Source of the DNA: Simmondsia chinensis
Lineage: Eukaryota; Streptophyta; Magnoliopsida; Caryophyllales; Simmondsiaceae
Assembly: GCA_018398585.1 (NCBI GenBank)
Contig: JAGTTD010000001.1
Location: 32,067,438 to 32,131,437, forward strand
DNA length: 64,000 nucleotides
Direction of reading: 5' to 3'
Shown: in pieces, positions 35,659 to 47,400 of the stretch
Numbering within the stretch: the stretch's first letter is position 1
How the letters are laid out: each line of letters starts with the position of its first letter
The notes under the pieces: model-generated
What the model was told of the DNA's origin: nothing
The model's input: the letters and a program-made list of their open reading frames with translations, nothing else
Database searches by the model: none
Position numbers and translations under genes: made by a program

Positions 35659-37560
35659 ATGGACTCCAAAACATTAGTGTCTCCTAGTGGTGTTCTTACA
35701 CGTGCTGCCGCTGCTCGGGCATCAACAAATCCAATTTATGCTGATGTGGTTAGTAATAATGTAGAACAGGACCAGCAAGTTACTCGTGTTGAGTTGAATG
35801 CGGAGTTAAAAGCGTTAATGATTCAACTTCATCAGAAACAACTAGAGAGAGAGCAAAGAATGGAGGACCGGTTGCGCAATTTGCTGAAAGAACAAGAGCA
35901 AACATTTGGTGAGCGCTTCGGTTTGCATACTCAGCGTTTGGAAGAGAAAGTGGCTGATCAATTACATCAACAAAAGCAGCAAATCGAGGAGGTAATGGCT
36001 GAACGAATGATTGAACAAGCAAACGAGATTGATGGAAAGATTGATGCTCATTTAAATCAACAATTACAAAAGTTTGAAGAGAGATTTATTGAGATCAACA
36101 AACAAGCAATCGATGCAAGAGTGAAGGAGCAATTGCAAGGGATTGAGGGTAGAATGGATGGTCGTTTGTCCATGTTGCAAAATCAAACACAAAAACAGAA
36201 TGTTGTTGCAGATGGTGGTGGTTTGTTGCCTATAAGTTAGATATTGAGAGCCTCTAATTTGCCTCAAACACAAACGCCAAGTGTGGGAGATCATCAACAA
36301 GCGGGACTTCAGGGACTTAGTGCAAGTATTGAATGTCACATTCCTCAAGCTGATGATAACCGAACTCAAGATCAGGTTCCAGTTGCTGCTAATGTTGACA
36401 GACCTCAAAAGCAAGCTACTGATCAGAGGCAAAGTCGAGCTGAAAGTATGATTTTTGGACCAAAAGATCACCCTCCAGATCCACCCTATCGTCCACACGA
36501 AGCGGCTGTACAGATGGGAATCAGATCTGCAAATTCGGTGCGCGCTGGTCCGAATCAGTTTCTGTACGTTGGATCGGATGCCGAGTATTGTGTTCCGGGT
36601 GCAAGATCGGGTCAACAGCCTCAAAATGGACGGTATGCAGCTGAATTGGTTCCGAACCTTAGCAATGAAGGCACTTATGGAAATAGAAACAATAGTTTTC
36701 GGCAATCGAGAGTTCAGCTGGAAAATTTTGATGGGAAGCAACCTCACTCTTGGATAAGAAGATGTGAGCGATATTTCCATTTCTATGCCATTCCCGATGA
36801 TCAAAAGGTGGAATTGGCCGCGGTTTATCTCCAAGGGGATCACGAAGTATGGTTCTACAGCCTGTTAAAGAGCAATCCCGTTCTTATTTGGGACAAGTTC
36901 GTGTCCGAGATATGCGAGCGCTATGATGATGAAGAAGTGGGTGATGTCATGGAAAGCTTCAACAAATTAATGCAAGTCACTACCGTGAAGGCCTATATGA
37001 CGAAATTTAAAAATCTCCGAGCCAATATGATTACAATTGCACCCCGAGCCCTCGAGTCCTTTTATGTCTCGAGCTTCATCAGTGGGTTAAAACCGAAAAT
37101 CAAGAACTTGGTGAAGGCTCTTGAACCTACTTCCTTGTCTCAAGCTTTTGCGAAGGCAAAATTGATTGTGGCCTCTGACTTAACATTTCTTGATCGGCCT
37201 AAGCATCGGGAAGAAAATTTCCAGCATCATCACAAAGGGTTAGACCACAAAAGATTTGATGGGCATAAAGATCCGCTAAACATTGAGAAAGAGCCTCGGA
37301 ACCGCTGTTTTAAATGTCATCAACCTTATGTACCCGGCCATAGGTGCAATCCTAAGCTTCTCATGATGGCAAGAGGAGTTGATGTTGAAGCGGAATTCGA
37401 AAGTGATAAAGATAACGCTGAAAATGACGGGTCCGATCATGACAATGGCAGCGAGGATGAAGTGGATCCAATAGCTCGAAGGAAGGAATTGCACGACCTC
37501 ACTATGAAGTTGTACAAGTCTAAAAAACTCCAGTTTCGGAAGGGCAATGCATTCAACTAG
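35659..37560 (+). pseudogene. gag: Gypsy-type Gag of element III, one in-frame TAG
   Basis: A single frame of 633 codons runs from ATG 35659 to the stop at 37558-37560, broken only by TAG at 36238-36240. Residues 45-175 are Gln/Glu/Lys-rich with heptad character, a probable coiled coil. The second part has the retrotransposon gag core (LENFDGKQPHSWIRRCERYF, AVYLQGDHEVWFY, WDKFVSEICERY) and a CCHC-like knuckle CFKCHQPYVPGHRC (about 37306-37347), then an acidic tail. The wide spacing in the knuckle is typical of plant gypsy elements. A particle-forming role is inferred from the family. Readthrough of the TAG or a recent mutation are both possible. Confidence 0.88.
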
Positions 37561-37622
37561 TGTTTTCCATGACTTGTTCTCTTTCATTCTTGAGGACAAG
37601 AATGTTTTCAAGGGGAAGGGAA

Positions 37623-38071
37623 TGTTACAAACCGAAATTCCGAGACTTGTGTTTAAATTGGCATTTGGGCGGGAAATTCTTTTGGCGGTAAAATCTGTTA
37701 AGGCTTGCTGTTGTTCTGTGCTGCTGCGTGACTGGCTGCTGTTGTTGCTTACTGTTTTTGGCGCCAATAATAATAATAATTCAAATATTAATTAGTTAGA
37801 CTATATTCTAGATTGTTCTTAGTGGTTTGGCTTGCTTAGATTGTTATAAATAAGTAAAGGATGTAATGGTTCAAGCATTCAATGAAAAGTAATCTGAAAT
37901 ATCAATCTCATTTGAGATTAAACTCTCTTTCTCATCTCCTTTTCCCTTCTTTCTCTCATCTAACTCTAAACTCTACTTTCTCATCTCAATTTCAATTCTT
38001 TCTCATCTCATATTCTCAATCTATCCAAATTATACTTAGTTTACGCTTGTGGTTCAAGCCCGAGCGTAACA
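37623..38071 (+). mobile_element. 3' LTR of element III
   Basis: Nearly identical to 34769-35227; ends GAGCGTAACA followed by the CACAC duplication. Confidence 0.92.
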
Positions 38072-38076
38072 CACAC

Positions 38077-39906
38077 ACCCTCCATTGACAGTGATACAGT
38101 TCGGGTTGAGACACCTGATGTTACAGAGATACAGCCAGATCAGTAGGTCGTTCGGCTAGAGAGTATTCCAGCACCTCAGGTACGGGTTTCTAATGTTGTT
38201 ATTAATAATGCAGAAACAGGTTAGCAGGTGGAGAATAATACTTTAGCCGGTGGTAGACCGAGGCGACAGATCAGGCCTCCAGAGAGATATGGGTATGAGG
38301 AGATGATTGCTTATGCCCTCACTACTGCCGAGTCTTTAGAAGACAGTGAACCGACTTCGTATTCAGAGGCTGTATCGAGATCAGATATTGAGAAGTGGCT
38401 CGTTGCTATGAATGAAGAGATGCAGTCTCTTCATAAGAACCAGACACGGGAACTGGTGAAGCCTCAAACAAGGAAAAGACTGATAGGTTGCAAATGGGTC
38501 TTCAAAAGAAAAGAGGGCATTCCTGGAGTTGAAGATGCAAGATACAAGTCACGTTTGTTAGCTAAAGGCTACAGTTAGGTACAAGGTGTTGATTTTCATG
38601 ATATATTTTCACCTGTGGTTAGACATACTTCGATTCGTGCGCTTTTGTCTTTAGTTGCTATGCATGACTTAGAGCTTGAGCAGTTAGATGTAAAGACTGC
38701 ATTTTTGCATGGTGAACTAAAAGAGAGTATCTATATGCATCAACCCGAGGGTTTCATTGTAGAAGGAAAGGAAGATCATGTATGTTTGCTTAAGAGGTCT
38801 TTATATGGTTTGAAGCAATCTCCTAGGCAATGGTATAGGAGATTTTATCAGTTCATGACAGGTCATGGGTACATTAGGAGTAAGTAAGACAGTTGTGTGT
38901 ACTTCAGAAAGACTGATTCAGGCTTTGTTTATTTGCTTTTGTACGTTGATGATATGTTAATTGCAGCATAAGACATGAAAGATGTTGATGACTTGAAATC
39001 TATGTTGAAGAGTGAGTTTGAAATGAAAGATCTTGGAGCAGCTAAGAAGATTTTAGGCATGGAGATTCGTAGAGACCGAAAAGCCAGAAAATTATACTTG
39101 TCTCAGTAGAAGTATATTGAGAAGGTGTTAGACAGGTTTCATATGAAGGATGCTAATCCAGTTAGCACGCCCTTAGCAGCTCACTTCAGACTCTCAGCAT
39201 TGGATTCGTCTCAGACTGAGGAGGATGTCAGGTACATGTCTCAGATTCCCTATTCTAGTGCAGTGGGCAGTATTATGTATGTAATGGTTTGCACGCGTCC
39301 AGATATTGCTTTTGCAGTGAGCAGAGTTAGTAGGTACATGGCGAATCCAGGTAGAGAGCATTGGCATGCAGTGAAGTGGATTCTCAGGTATCTTCGTGGA
39401 ACTTCTGATATTTGTTTGGAATATGGGAAAAATAAGTGTTGCTTGGTTGGGTATGTAGATTCTAATTATGGTGGAGACCTCGATAAGAGGAAGTCCACAT
39501 CAGGGTATGTGTTTTGTTTAGGTGACCCAGCTATCAGTTGGAGAGCGTGTTTACAGTCTGTTACAGTACAGTCTACTACCAAGGCCGAGTATATGGCAGT
39601 GACAGAAGCATCAAAGAAGCCGTCTGGTTGAGAGGTTTGATCAATGAAATCAGTGTTGAGCAGGGCACAGTTAGAGTCTACTGTGATAGTCAGTTCGTCA
39701 TTCACCTAGCGAAGGATCAGATGTCACATCATGACAGAACGAAGCATATAGATGTGAAGCATCATTTTATCAGAGATTTGATTGACGAGCGGAAGGTGGA
39801 GTTGAAAAAGATTGGGACTGAGGACAATCCAGCTGACATGTTCACTAAGGTTCTGCTAGGGAGCAAATTCGAGCATTGCTCGAATTTGGTGGGTCTTTCA
39901 GTTTGA
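38077..39906 (+). pseudogene. pol: copia RT and RNase H (element II, continued)
   Basis: After element III, pol resumes with GRPRRQIRPPERYG and the RT region: WVFKRKEGIPGVEDARYKSR, QLDVKTAFLHGELKE, YGLKQSPRQWY and YVDD (38943-38954). RNase H has WRACLQSVTVQSTTKAEYMA and DRTKHIDVKHHFIRD. Stops occur at about 38576, 38886, 38970 and 39107, and a one-base frame change near 39615. It ends at 39904-39906, before the purine tract and 3' LTR. Confidence 0.92.
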
Positions 39907-39993
39907 TGTGTGTTAGCCCTGGTTGAGGGGGCGTTTGTGGAGAAGGTGGAGTTGTTTTATTGTTGATGTTAATTTTGAGCAAAGGTGGAGATT

Positions 39994-40447
39994 TGTTAGG
40001 AAAATGTCTCAAAATTACTTGGTATTTTAAGAAGAGAAGCCGTGATGAGGCCGATCGATCGGGGTGGAGCTCGATCGATCGGGAAAGTTACGTAAAAGAA
40101 GGACGCCTACAGTGAGCGAGCCGATCGATCGGGAAGCGCGTTTTCCCAGCTCTATAAATACGGACGTAGGGTTGCGTCACAATGCATCCAATTCATACGC
40201 GAGGTATCCTTCCCCCAGCGGCGGCGCCAAATAAAATTGAGTGTGAGAGAGATATTGTAATTCTTCTTTTGATTCAATAATAAAAGCTCCAATCTTCGCC
40301 CGTGGTTTTCTCCCCTTTCGATTGTAAAGGGGTTTCCACGTAAATCATTGTGTCGTTTGTTTCTTGTCTATTTTAGTCCATTTATTTCTCGATTTGTCGT
40401 GGTATTTGATTCGATTGCATACCGGGAGAATTGTTTATTTCCGCACA
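39994..40447 (+). mobile_element. 3' LTR of copia element II
   Basis: It starts TGTTAGGAAAATG after the purine tract and ends CCGCACA before the ATAAC duplication. It lacks a segment with two GATCGATCGG motifs that is present in the 5' LTR. Confidence 0.92.
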
Positions 40448-40452
40448 ATAAC

Positions 40453-41540
40453 AATTGGTATCAGAGACTTGATTTGATTCCAAATCAAGCTTTTGATCAA
40501 GAAAAATAGTGTGAAAAAAAAAAAGAGAAAGAATTCAGATCTGATTGTTACTGCTGTGCATTGGCTTTAAATGCTTTGCATTTGATTTAGTTGAATCTAC
40601 TTCAACTAGATTGAGTTTGTATTTTGTCAAGTTTTTGGTGCTGGCTACAATTAATCAACAAAAACAAGTTCTGGTGCTAAATTTTAATTCAGTCTTAGCC
40701 GATCCAAGTGCAAAGAACTTCTACAAGATCAACCTGATCAAATTCAGCTCAAATCTGGTAGTTCAGGTACTGTTTGATTGATTTACTGTTCGAAATTAGC
40801 AAAAACCTGAGGAGATTTCGGTGTGCTGCACCTTATGTGGTAGAGAGATTGAAGTTGAACAAGAACAACTTCGCATATAGTTGTGATTAAGTGATCAGCA
40901 GCTGAATTGCAGAGGTGCTCGATTAAATGCTGAGGTTTACATAGTCTGCAGCAATTAAGCTTCGTGATCTGATTGAACTAAGCAAGAATAGCTTTCAGGT
41001 TTGGCCTAGTACTGTAGTACAAAGGTAAATCAAGCTTAGGTTGAGCCCACTTTTTCAATTCCAAGCTGGAATTGTTCCAATTTCAGTGTTCAAGATTAAG
41101 CTCCATATAGAGAACTTGATTCTAGCTGCGGTATTCAGAATTGAGTGAGCTGAATCATGGAATTCTTTTAAGCAATTGATACAAATTCGAGCACAGCAGA
41201 ATGGATGAAGGAGCAATTCCAACAATTCATGGCATTTTTGAGGACTCCAGGTCACAAATTTTGCAGCTATTTCAAGAAATGTTGAGCAAAAGCCAAGCAA
41301 TACAGCAGCAAATGTTTCTTTAATCTAATCAAAGTCTTGCTGCAATACACTCATGTACAGCAAGGAATGTTGAAGTACATGGATGAGCAAGTGCCTGATG
41401 TTGTTTTAAAGGTTACAGCACCTGAATTTGAAGAACATGACATTCGGGTCCCTCATTGTGGTGAACATTATTAGCTGTGGAGTTCAAAGGCTGTTTAGCA
41501 AGGCAAGGAGCCACTGGAACCTGCAGCAAGGAGGCTAGCA
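40453..41540 (+). other. Leader and decayed coding start of element I
   Basis: It begins with the primer site, then a leader. From ATG 41201 a frame reads MDEGAIPTIHGIFEDSRSQI and a Gln-rich segment (AIQQQMF), then breaks near 41323. The composition resembles the start of plant gypsy gag proteins, but no domain can be confirmed. Confidence 0.5.
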
Positions 41541-42245
41541 ATGTACATTGAAGTAATTAATAGCAGGAAGTTGCGAGTTAGGCTTCCAATGCAGCAAGGT
41601 TGTGACATTAGCTTGATCCTTCATTTAAATCTCAAGAAATGTCACTTAAGCAAGAGAAGGGCAAAAACAAAACCAATCTTGGTCTATCATGGAAGACCCC
41701 CTGATTTCTTATTTCTCAAGCTTAATAAAGGAGTTCTTGACAAGCTTTCTATGCTCAAGAACATGAATCAAAGGCAGCATAAGAAGGTAAATTGGTTATT
41801 CGATAGGCTTGAGGCTTGTTCTTGGATCACAAGAACAATGAAATTGGCAATGAGGAGAAGGAATTCTATGAACAATAGTGCCAAATCTGTGAGCAATCAA
41901 GCTGGTACTGCAGGAGTGAAGGGCAGCTCAGTAAAGAAACATCAAAGCAGTACTAATTGGTTCCCAAGTGTGCAAGCTTGTGCTCAATTCCAAGTGACAA
42001 GTGTGCAAAATCAGAACAAAGGAAGGGCACAAGGGTGTGGAGCTCTTGTGTATGCATCCTTGAACACTAATAACAAGCCACCTGATTTGGGAGGTAAGCT
42101 GGACAGGGGTGGACAGGTCTTCTCACTCGCTGCTGTAACAAATTTTCCAGACCTTCGTAGATCCAACAGCCACAGCCTCATGTTAAAGGACATTGGCCAT
42201 TACATTCATCAACTTCTTAAATGGGAAGACATTTGTAAAATCTGA
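41541..42245 (+). CDS. Unrecognised ORF of element I, 234 aa
   Basis: The only long frame in element I. It is basic, Lys/Arg/Asn/Gln-rich, with no protease, RT or integrase motif and no zinc knuckle. Earlier in-frame sequence upstream is broken by stops (for example before 41541), so the true start may have been lost. It may derive from a diverged gag or be specific to this non-autonomous family. Only a distant-homology search could decide. The region after it ends in TTCTTGAGGACAAGAAT and the purine tract. Confidence 0.4.
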   Translation: MYIEVINSRKLRVRLPMQQGCDISLILHLNLKKCHLSKRRAKTKPILVYHGRPPDFLFLKLNKGVLDKLSMLKNMNQRQHKKVNWLFDRLEACSWITRTMKLAMRRRNSMNNSAKSVSNQAGTAGVKGSSVKKHQSSTNWFPSVQACAQFQVTSVQNQNKGRAQGCGALVYASLNTNNKPPDLGGKLDRGGQVFSLAAVTNFPDLRRSNSHSLMLKDIGHYIHQLLKWEDICKI

Positions 42246-42468
42246 AGATTGGTGCTACTGCAGCGCTGAAGAGTTGAGCTGAACAGATTACAAATCTGTA
42301 TGGAACCTTGGTGTGAAGAAAAATGAAGGTGCTGCTATTTAGGCTAGGTTAGCAAACGTTAGTACAAGAATAATAAGCATCTTAAAGTTGTCACTAGAGT
42401 TAATAAGATCTTGAAGCTATACTTCTCTTTTAGATTCTTGAGGACAAGAATCTTTAAAGGGGGAGTAT

Positions 42469-42835
42469 TGTTATGATTCTAGAATATAGGAAGTGATTAG
42501 TAGGATAAGTCAATAATGATCTTGTAATGTTTGGTATATGGTGCTGGCGGTTAGTTTAGTTAGTTGAAGTCAAGGTAGTTAGTCAATTGGTCAATATTGG
42601 TGGCTGAAGTATCAATTAGAGCTAGGTGTCCATGTGCATTGTATCCTTCTTTAGCTGCCATTAGCATAGCCTAGTAAAAGTATTTGAGTCTTGCATTGTA
42701 ATTCATAACTTTGATGAATGAAATATCTTTTGATATTATTCTCTCTTTCAGCTAACTCTCTCTCTATTTTCTCATCTCCAATTCACTTCTCATCTATCCT
42801 CGGTTGTGATTTGAGATTTATTCTCGATCATAACA
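42469..42835 (+). mobile_element. 3' LTR of element I
   Basis: TGTTATGATTCTAG ... CATAACA, followed by the GGATG duplication. It lacks a short TCTCATCTAAAC segment present in the 5' LTR. Confidence 0.9.
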
Positions 42836-43024
42836 GGATGCCAGTGGGGAATGGTTGAACTAAACCCTAGTTTGCTTTAATGGTTGAACTAAAGGTGTTG
42901 TTTGACATGTGAAATGAAAGAAATGAACCAAATCACTGGGATTCTCAAGAGACTCCAATGTTGAATGGCCCATCTCCAGTGATCGGCCTGGCCGACTTTG
43001 GAAAAGAGTTGTGGCCTGGGACAT

Positions 43025-44118
43025 AAGTCCTTTTTCTTGTCACTAAAGTAACCAAAAATGGCCAACTTAGTCACCAAAGTTAAATTGTGAAAGATTTAGT
43101 CACACAACTCTTAAAAAGTGTCCCATTTAGTCAATCAAGTTATTAAAAATGGATAAGTTAATAACTAATGATTCGGTCACCTAACTACTAATAATTTTCT
43201 CATTTAGTCACCCAAGTGCTTTAAAATTGATTAAATTCACTACTCGAGTAAAAAAAAATTTTAGTCTTATTTTTTAAAGTATTTATTTATTTCATTGGTC
43301 ACTAATTTTGTAAATTTATTGCAATTTATTCATCACTTTAATTTTTTTTCAAATAGTCCTTCATCTTTTATTTTGTAACTAGCCTTTACCTAGTTATTAA
43401 CATTGGGAAAAAATTAAAAGATAAGTAATCAATTTTGTCATGCAATAAACCTAAAAGCATTTTATACAAAAAATGAGAATAATTTAAATGTACTTATAAT
43501 TATAAAAGACTAAGAATTAAAATATAAACTCTAAATTAAATGCCTTTGTCAAAATTTCTCTCCCAAATTGATTTAAAAAAAAAAAATGAAAGTTCCACTC
43601 CCAAACCCATTTTTGTGCAATTAAAAGAACAACCCCCCCCCCCCCCCCCCAAAAAACCATTTTCAAAGGAAAAAAAATTAATATATTTGTAAATTTATCT
43701 TTTTATATTTGAGAAATGAATTTTATTATTTTTAAATAGCGTAAGTGATCAAGATGAATATTTTTCAAATTGGGTGCTAGAATTCTCCAAAATTTGACTT
43801 TAGTAACCAACTTATATATTTGAAACTACTTAGGTATAATGAATTTTTATTAGGAGTTTGGTGACCAAATCTTTCAAAATATGATTTGGATGACAAATTT
43901 ACCCATTTTAAACTACTTGGGTGACTAAATAAAATTTTTATTAGGAGATGGGTGATCAAATTTTCCTAAATTTCAGTTGGATGACCATTTTGTCAAATGA
44001 CTTGAGTGACTAAATGAGACATTGTTTAAAAGTTGGGTAACTAAATCTTTCAAATTTTAAGTTTAATGACTAAGTTGGCCATTTTCAGTCACTTTACTCA
44101 CCAAAAGGGCACTTTTAT
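43025..44118. mobile_element. Long-TIR MULE-like element
   Basis: The left arm (about 43025-43230) contains AAAATGGCCAACTTAGTCA and CCCATTTAGTCAATCAAG. Inverted copies of both lie at the right end (about 43985-44118). The arms are made of degenerate ATTTAGTCACCCAAGT units. The outer borders are approximate and no clear target duplication was found. The centre is AT-rich with a run of 18 C at 43633-43650. No transposase. Confidence 0.55.
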
Positions 44119-44252
44119 CGAAATTTTAATGAAATGGATATGGGTGGTTCCAAAAAGCTCCGAACCCCTGGAAGGAAAAGTTCCTCCTAACCCTATGATA
44201 TCTCTTTTATCTTCTGATTGTCTGTTTTTCGTTTGCTTGCTTTGCCCAGCGA

Positions 44253-44451
44253 TATGAAATAACGATTGAAGCAAAAGAATAATTGTAATTGCTTGATGAA
44301 AAGAGTGAACAATGGTTCCCACTTATAGGGGAGAACAATCAATACAATAAGGAAACAAAATATGAGGTAAATATTGAGATGATCATATCATATCCTAGGG
44401 ATATGATGTAATACCCTAGAGATATGATTATGATATGCTATTCTTCTAATA
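44253..44451 (-). mobile_element. 3' LTR of copia element IV
   Basis: Matches 53318-53517 over its length, including GATCATATCATATCCTAGGG. The terminal CACA of the other copy is CATA here. Confidence 0.88.
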
Positions 44452-47400
44452 CGCCTCCTCAATTTGAACGGGGGGAACCACGTGAAGATTGGCCTTGTGG
44501 TAGAGAAACCGATCAGACAAAAGGCCTTTGGTGAAGATATCGGCTATCTGTTTGGCCGTAGGTGTGTATCGACCATGGAGGTCTCCTTTCAATACTTTCT
44601 CTCGAACATAATGGAAGTCAACATCAACATATTTGGTTTGATCGTTGGACACTGGGTTGGCTGCTAGGTATGAGGCGGAGACATTGTCACAGTAAACTGT
44701 GATGGGGCTGGAGTGACGTATGCCAAGATCTCGCATAAGGTACCTGATCGAATCATTTTCTGCCATAGCCTAAGCAACTACATGGTACTCGGATTTTATG
44801 GTAGACTTAGAGACAGTAGCTTACTTCTTGGCATACCAGGAAATGAGACTGTGACCTAGGAAGAGGACATAACCTGTGGTGGAGCAGCGAGTATCAAGAT
44901 AGCCTCCCTAATCAGCATCAGCAAAGACATAAACAGTATCACATGATCCTAGAAGAATAGAAAGGCCATGATCGAATGTGCTTTTGAGATATCGTAGGAT
45001 GTGCTTCACAACCTACCAATTGTTAGTCCGGGGAACATGCATAAATTGAGAAACAAGGTTAACCGCCTAGGAAATATCAGGCCTAGTTATAGTCAAATAT
45101 TGGAGACCGCCAACTGCATTCCCATACTCTATAGGGTCAGAAAGAAGCTCTCCCTCGGTGAGGGTGAGATGCGTTTGAGAGGGTAAGGGAGTTTTGACGG
45201 GCTCGGCTTCATGCATATTGAAGTGCATGAGGAGATCAATGGTATATTTGTGTTGAGAAAGGAAAAGGCCTTTAGGGTCACGAGTAGCCTCTATACCTAG
45301 AAAGTAATGTAAAGGTCCTAAGTCATTCATCTCAAATTGCAATGACAGGGTGCAAATGAGGTCTTCCAAGGCGCGGGCATGTGTGCCAATCAAGATAATG
45401 TCATCCACATATAGAAGAAGACATATGGTCTCATTTTAGGTGCAACGAAAAAAGAGGGAAGGGTCAGCCTTGCTACAAGTGAAGCGAATGCTAAAGAGAA
45501 AGGAAATGAAGCGTTGAAACCAAGCTCGTGGAGCTTGTTTAAAGCCATACAGGGCTTTCCGTAAGCGGCATATATGATTGGGGACTTTGGGATGTATGAA
45601 ACCCTGTGGTTGTTGCATGTAAACCTCTTCCTGCAAGTAGCCAAGTAAAAATGCATTCTTAACGTCAAGTTGCCTGATGGGCCAGGCATTGGTAACGGTG
45701 AGTGAAAGTATAAAGCGGATGGTGGAGGGTTTGACAACAAGGCTAAAGGTTTCTTTGTAATCAAGCAACGAGACGAGCTTTAAAACAGTCTATTGAACCA
45801 TCTGCTTATACTTTACTTTATACTTCCAAGTGCTGCGTACAACGTTCTTGTTGGGATGGGGGGGAACAAGGTCCCAAGTGTGGTTTTGAAGTAACGCATT
45901 AAATTCATCAGTCATATCTTCTTGCCATTTAGGATTCTTGACAGCTTGTGAGTAGCAAGTGGGCTCTTGAATAACAGTGATTGTGGAAATGGATAGGGGG
46001 TACCTAGGGCAATCAATACCATCTTTGAGGCAAGTTTGCATAGGATGTGTATTAACCGACTTGGGGTGAGCCATGGCTATGTGACGCGGGTCAACATCAC
46101 AGGTGGTTGATTGTTTAGGGTCGTTGTGCTGTGAGTCAAAGCTAGGTGAGGCTAAACAGGGGGATCTGAAGGACCTGGGAGGTTTACCGGGGGTCGGTCA
46201 GCCATGGTGTCAGGCAAGAGGAGAGAGTCATCCGGCAGGACCCGAGGTGGGGCTTTAGTGACCTGAGGTGGGGACACGGGTGGAGCCGCCAGTTGGGATG
46301 GGGGGACCACCATGGGTGGCAGAGTTGGGATGGGGAGGGAGAGAGGGACTAAGCTAAGACTGGTATCCTGGTTTTGAGTAGGCGACTTAATACATAAGGA
46401 AAATAATCAAATTTTACATGACGACTAATATAAAGGCGACCTGAAGTCGGGTTAAAACTGCAAAAACCCTTGTAACGAGCAGCATATCCTAAGAATACAC
46501 TGAGTTTGGAACGAGGAGCAAGTTTGTGCAGAATCCGGGTAGTGAGATTAGGGTAACAAGTGCACTCAAAGATGCGAAACCGCGAGTAATCGGGAGGATT
46601 TTGGAAAAGCTTTTCGAATGGAGACATGTTTTGAAGTAAGGGGGTGGGCAGTCTGTTTATCGTGAAACATGCAGTACAGAAAGAATCATCCTAAAAAGAA
46701 AAGGGTAACTTAGATTGAATAAGTAGCATGTGTGTCATTTCAATGAGATGTTTATGTTTATATTCCGCATCTCCGTTTTGTTGGGGAATGTCGGGACAAG
46801 ACATGCAAAAATGAAAACCAAGTCGTACACACAATGAGTTCATACAGCGATGGTCAAACTCACCAACCCCATCGCTTTGGAAGATCTTTATTTTGGCATT
46901 GAATTGGTTTTGTATAAGCTTGTTAAAGTTTTCAAAAAGTTCAAGCACAATTGATTTTTATTGCATTGGAAAAATCCATGTATAACGCTTAAAGTCATCG
47001 ACAAAAATAATGTAGTACTTATGTTGCGACGTAGAGTAAATCAAGGATTGCCATGCATCGGAATGAATTAAATGAAATGGCGCATTTGTATTATGAATTG
47101 CTTGTTCAAAAGGTAAATGTTGAGACTTGCCTAAGCAACATACTTGACAGACATTAGTAAATTTATTGCTGGGAATTAAATTGCAAGTACATACAATCCG
47201 AAGAACATTACTTCCTAAGTGACCTAGGCGGTTGTGCTAGAGTTGACCGTTGTGGGCTTGAGCAATAAGACCAGCTTCAGTGGGCGAGAAGCTATATAAA
47301 GGGCCGTTATTGGGTATCCAGAGGAAGAGTGTCCCCGTAGCCTTGTCCTTAATAGAACAAGAGTGAGAGTTAAATTTCACAACACAATTATTGTCTTGAC

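Larger units (their letters stand above)
34769..38071 (+). mobile_element. Gag-only LTR element III (TR-GAG type), nested in element II
   Basis: LTRs at 34769-35227 and 37623-38071 (TGTTACAAACC ... GAGCGTAACA) are flanked by the perfect duplication CACAC (34764-34768 and 38072-38076). Primer site TTGGTATCAGAGCC is at 35229-35242 and the purine tract CAAGGGGAAGGGAA at 37609-37622. The only coding region is gag. By eye the LTRs differ at about nine substitutions and one small indel, making it the youngest of the nest. Non-autonomous elements with LTRs and gag but no pol are known as TR-GAG. Confidence 0.92.
32104..40447 (+). mobile_element. Copia element II, nested in element I
   Basis: LTRs at 32104-32592 and 39994-40447, flanked by the perfect duplication ATAAC (32099-32103 and 40448-40452). 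Primer site TTGGTATCAGAGCC starts near 32594 and the purine tract AAAGGTGGAGAT precedes the 3' LTR. Gag and pol are in one frame interrupted by stops, in Tork/SIRE-like style. Element III is inserted near the end of the integrase region. The 3' LTR has a deletion of one GATCGATCGG-rich segment relative to the 5' LTR. Confidence 0.93.
31717..42835 (+). mobile_element. LTR element I (non-autonomous, outermost of a triple nest)
   Basis: LTRs at 31717-32103 (plus one base at 40453) and 42469-42835 begin TGTTATGATTCTAG and end CATAACA. The target duplication GGATG is perfect (31712-31716 and 42836-42840). Primer site ATTGGTATCAGAG lies at 40454-40466 and the purine tract AAAGGGGGAGTAT ends at 42468. 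Without the nested elements it is about 2.8 kb and has no protease, RT or integrase. Copia element II is inserted exactly at its 5' LTR/primer-site junction. Confidence 0.9.

Noticed and set aside
36064..36843. 259-residue minus-strand open frame
   Set aside because: It is the antisense of the element III gag frame; no family resemblance.
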